NCBI GenBank assembly: GCA_035638495.1
Contig: DASQZW010000079.1
Span: 1 to 6,191 of the forward strand
DNA: 6,191 bases
Origin: CF-161 sp035638495
GTDB lineage: Bacteria; Chloroflexota; Dormibacteria; Dormibacterales; Dormibacteraceae
Direction of reading: 5' to 3'
Below, piece after piece: positions 5,836 to 6,191 of the stretch. Within the stretch, counting starts at the first letter, position 1; each line of letters begins with the position of its first letter. Below the pieces are notes generated by a model that saw only the letters and a list, made by a program, of their open reading frames with translations, was not told the DNA's origin and made no database searches. The translations under genes were made by a program, and so were the position numbers.

Positions 5836-5954
5836 GATACTTGGGGTCCTGTTACCACCCAGAAGTGGACCGATGCTAGCCCGCCGGCCCCCCCTCGCCG
5901 GTCCCGCTCACCAAGGCCCGATCTGCGCACTCGGCAGCCCAGGGCCGCCACCCC

Positions 5955-6191
5955 ATGACGCCAGCGTTCAGCATCGTCATCCCGACGTACCAGCGGCGCG
6001 CGTCGCTGGAGCGCGTCCTGACCGCGCTGGCGCTGCAGGAGTGGCCGCCCGACTCGCTGGAGGTGCTGGTCGTCTCCGACGGCGGCGACGACGGCAGCGT
6101 CGAGATGGCGCGCGCGCTCGCCCTGCCCTTCCCCTCTCGGGTGCTCGAGCAGGCCAACCAGGGGCCTGCGGCCGCTCGCAACCTCGGCGTG
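5955..6191 (+). CDS. Family 2 glycosyltransferase, N-terminal part (3' end outside window)
   Basis: The first 79 codons are visible and remain open at the window edge. The protein begins MTPAFSIVIPTYQRRASLER, the standard first strand and nucleotide-binding loop of GT-A fold GT2 enzymes. It continues with LEVLVVSDGGDDGSVEMA (residues 35-52), where the Asp-rich segment corresponds to the UDP-sugar-binding acidic motif, and NQGPAAARNLGV (68-79), a highly typical GT2 motif. The later catalytic DxD and base-containing regions are not in the window, so the donor and acceptor sugars cannot be inferred. No alternative start exists close upstream in frame. The Shine-Dalgarno is weak (CAGGG about 10 bases before the ATG). 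It runs in the same direction as the GH44 gene, 327 bases downstream, and probably begins a new transcription unit of sugar-transfer genes. Confidence 0.9.
   Translation, partial: MTPAFSIVIPTYQRRASLERVLTALALQEWPPDSLEVLVVSDGGDDGSVEMARALALPFPSRVLEQANQGPAAARNLGV

Larger units (their letters stand above)
5628..5954. other. 327-base non-coding region between the GH44 and GT2 genes
   Basis: I see no credible gene here. Several frames are open, but they run through a long palindrome and encode low-complexity Arg/Pro/Ser-rich sequence. The stretch contains a tandem GCGCAAGT (5754-5761 and 5765-5772, 11 bases apart), the palindrome at 5776-5835, and a repeated AAGTGGACC (5769-5777 and 5863-5871). The segment 5771-5840 is 38/70 G+C, clearly lower than the surrounding genes. 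It should contain the 3' end of the GH44 transcript and the promoter and leader of the GT2 gene. No clear -35/-10 pair and no T-run terminator were found. Confidence 0.6.

Noticed and set aside
5821..5841. Possible promoter with TTGGCA as -35 and GATACT as -10 before the GT2 gene
   Set aside because: The spacing is only 9 bases, far from the 16-18 needed, and both lie in or at the edge of the palindrome arm.
5635..5958. 107-codon plus-strand frame between the GH44 and GT2 genes
   Set aside because: It reads straight through the palindrome, is low in complexity and overlaps the GT2 start; no motif or ribosome-binding site supports it.

Overview
The window is uniformly GC-rich, with the codon bias expected of a high-GC actinobacterium. 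The mix of a Gram-positive-type split Wzz/ATPase pair, an IS110-type transposase end and a GH44 enzyme fits Actinomycetota. A member of Thermoleophilia is possible, but that is a guess. The region looks like part of an exopolysaccharide (EPS) or capsule assembly locus bordered by an insertion sequence.

Layout. Positions 1-176 (+) hold the last 57 codons of an IS110-family transposase, followed by a short spacer with a very GC-rich hairpin (about 192-226). Positions 241-3727 (-) form a tightly packed four-gene operon, in transcription order: a Wzz/CpsC-like chain-length protein (3727-2693), a CpsD/BY-kinase-like P-loop protein with a damaged Walker A motif and no tyrosine tail (2688-1978), a 46-residue two-helix membrane protein (1973-1833), and a Wzy/O-antigen ligase-family polytopic membrane protein (1830-241). 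Gaps between these genes are only 4, 4 and 2 bases. A divergent intergenic region (3728-3911) with an inverted repeat separates the operon from a plus-strand gene for a membrane-anchored or secreted glycoside hydrolase family 44 enzyme (3912-5627). A 327-base non-coding stretch (5628-5954) follows. It carries a 22-base-arm imperfect palindrome (5776-5835) of visibly lower GC. The window ends in the first 79 codons of a family 2 glycosyltransferase (5955-6191).

How it may work together (inference). The GT2 enzyme would help build a repeat unit, the Wzy-like protein would polymerise or ligate it outside the membrane, and the Wzz-like protein with its P-loop partner would set chain length or export. 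The GH44 beta-glucanase could trim or release a beta-1,4-linked polymer, a role analogous to the glycosidases found in other EPS loci. The points most worth following up are the kinase-like protein without its P-loop lysine, the small membrane protein between it and the polymerase, the GH44 enzyme in an assembly locus, and the palindrome before the GT2 gene.
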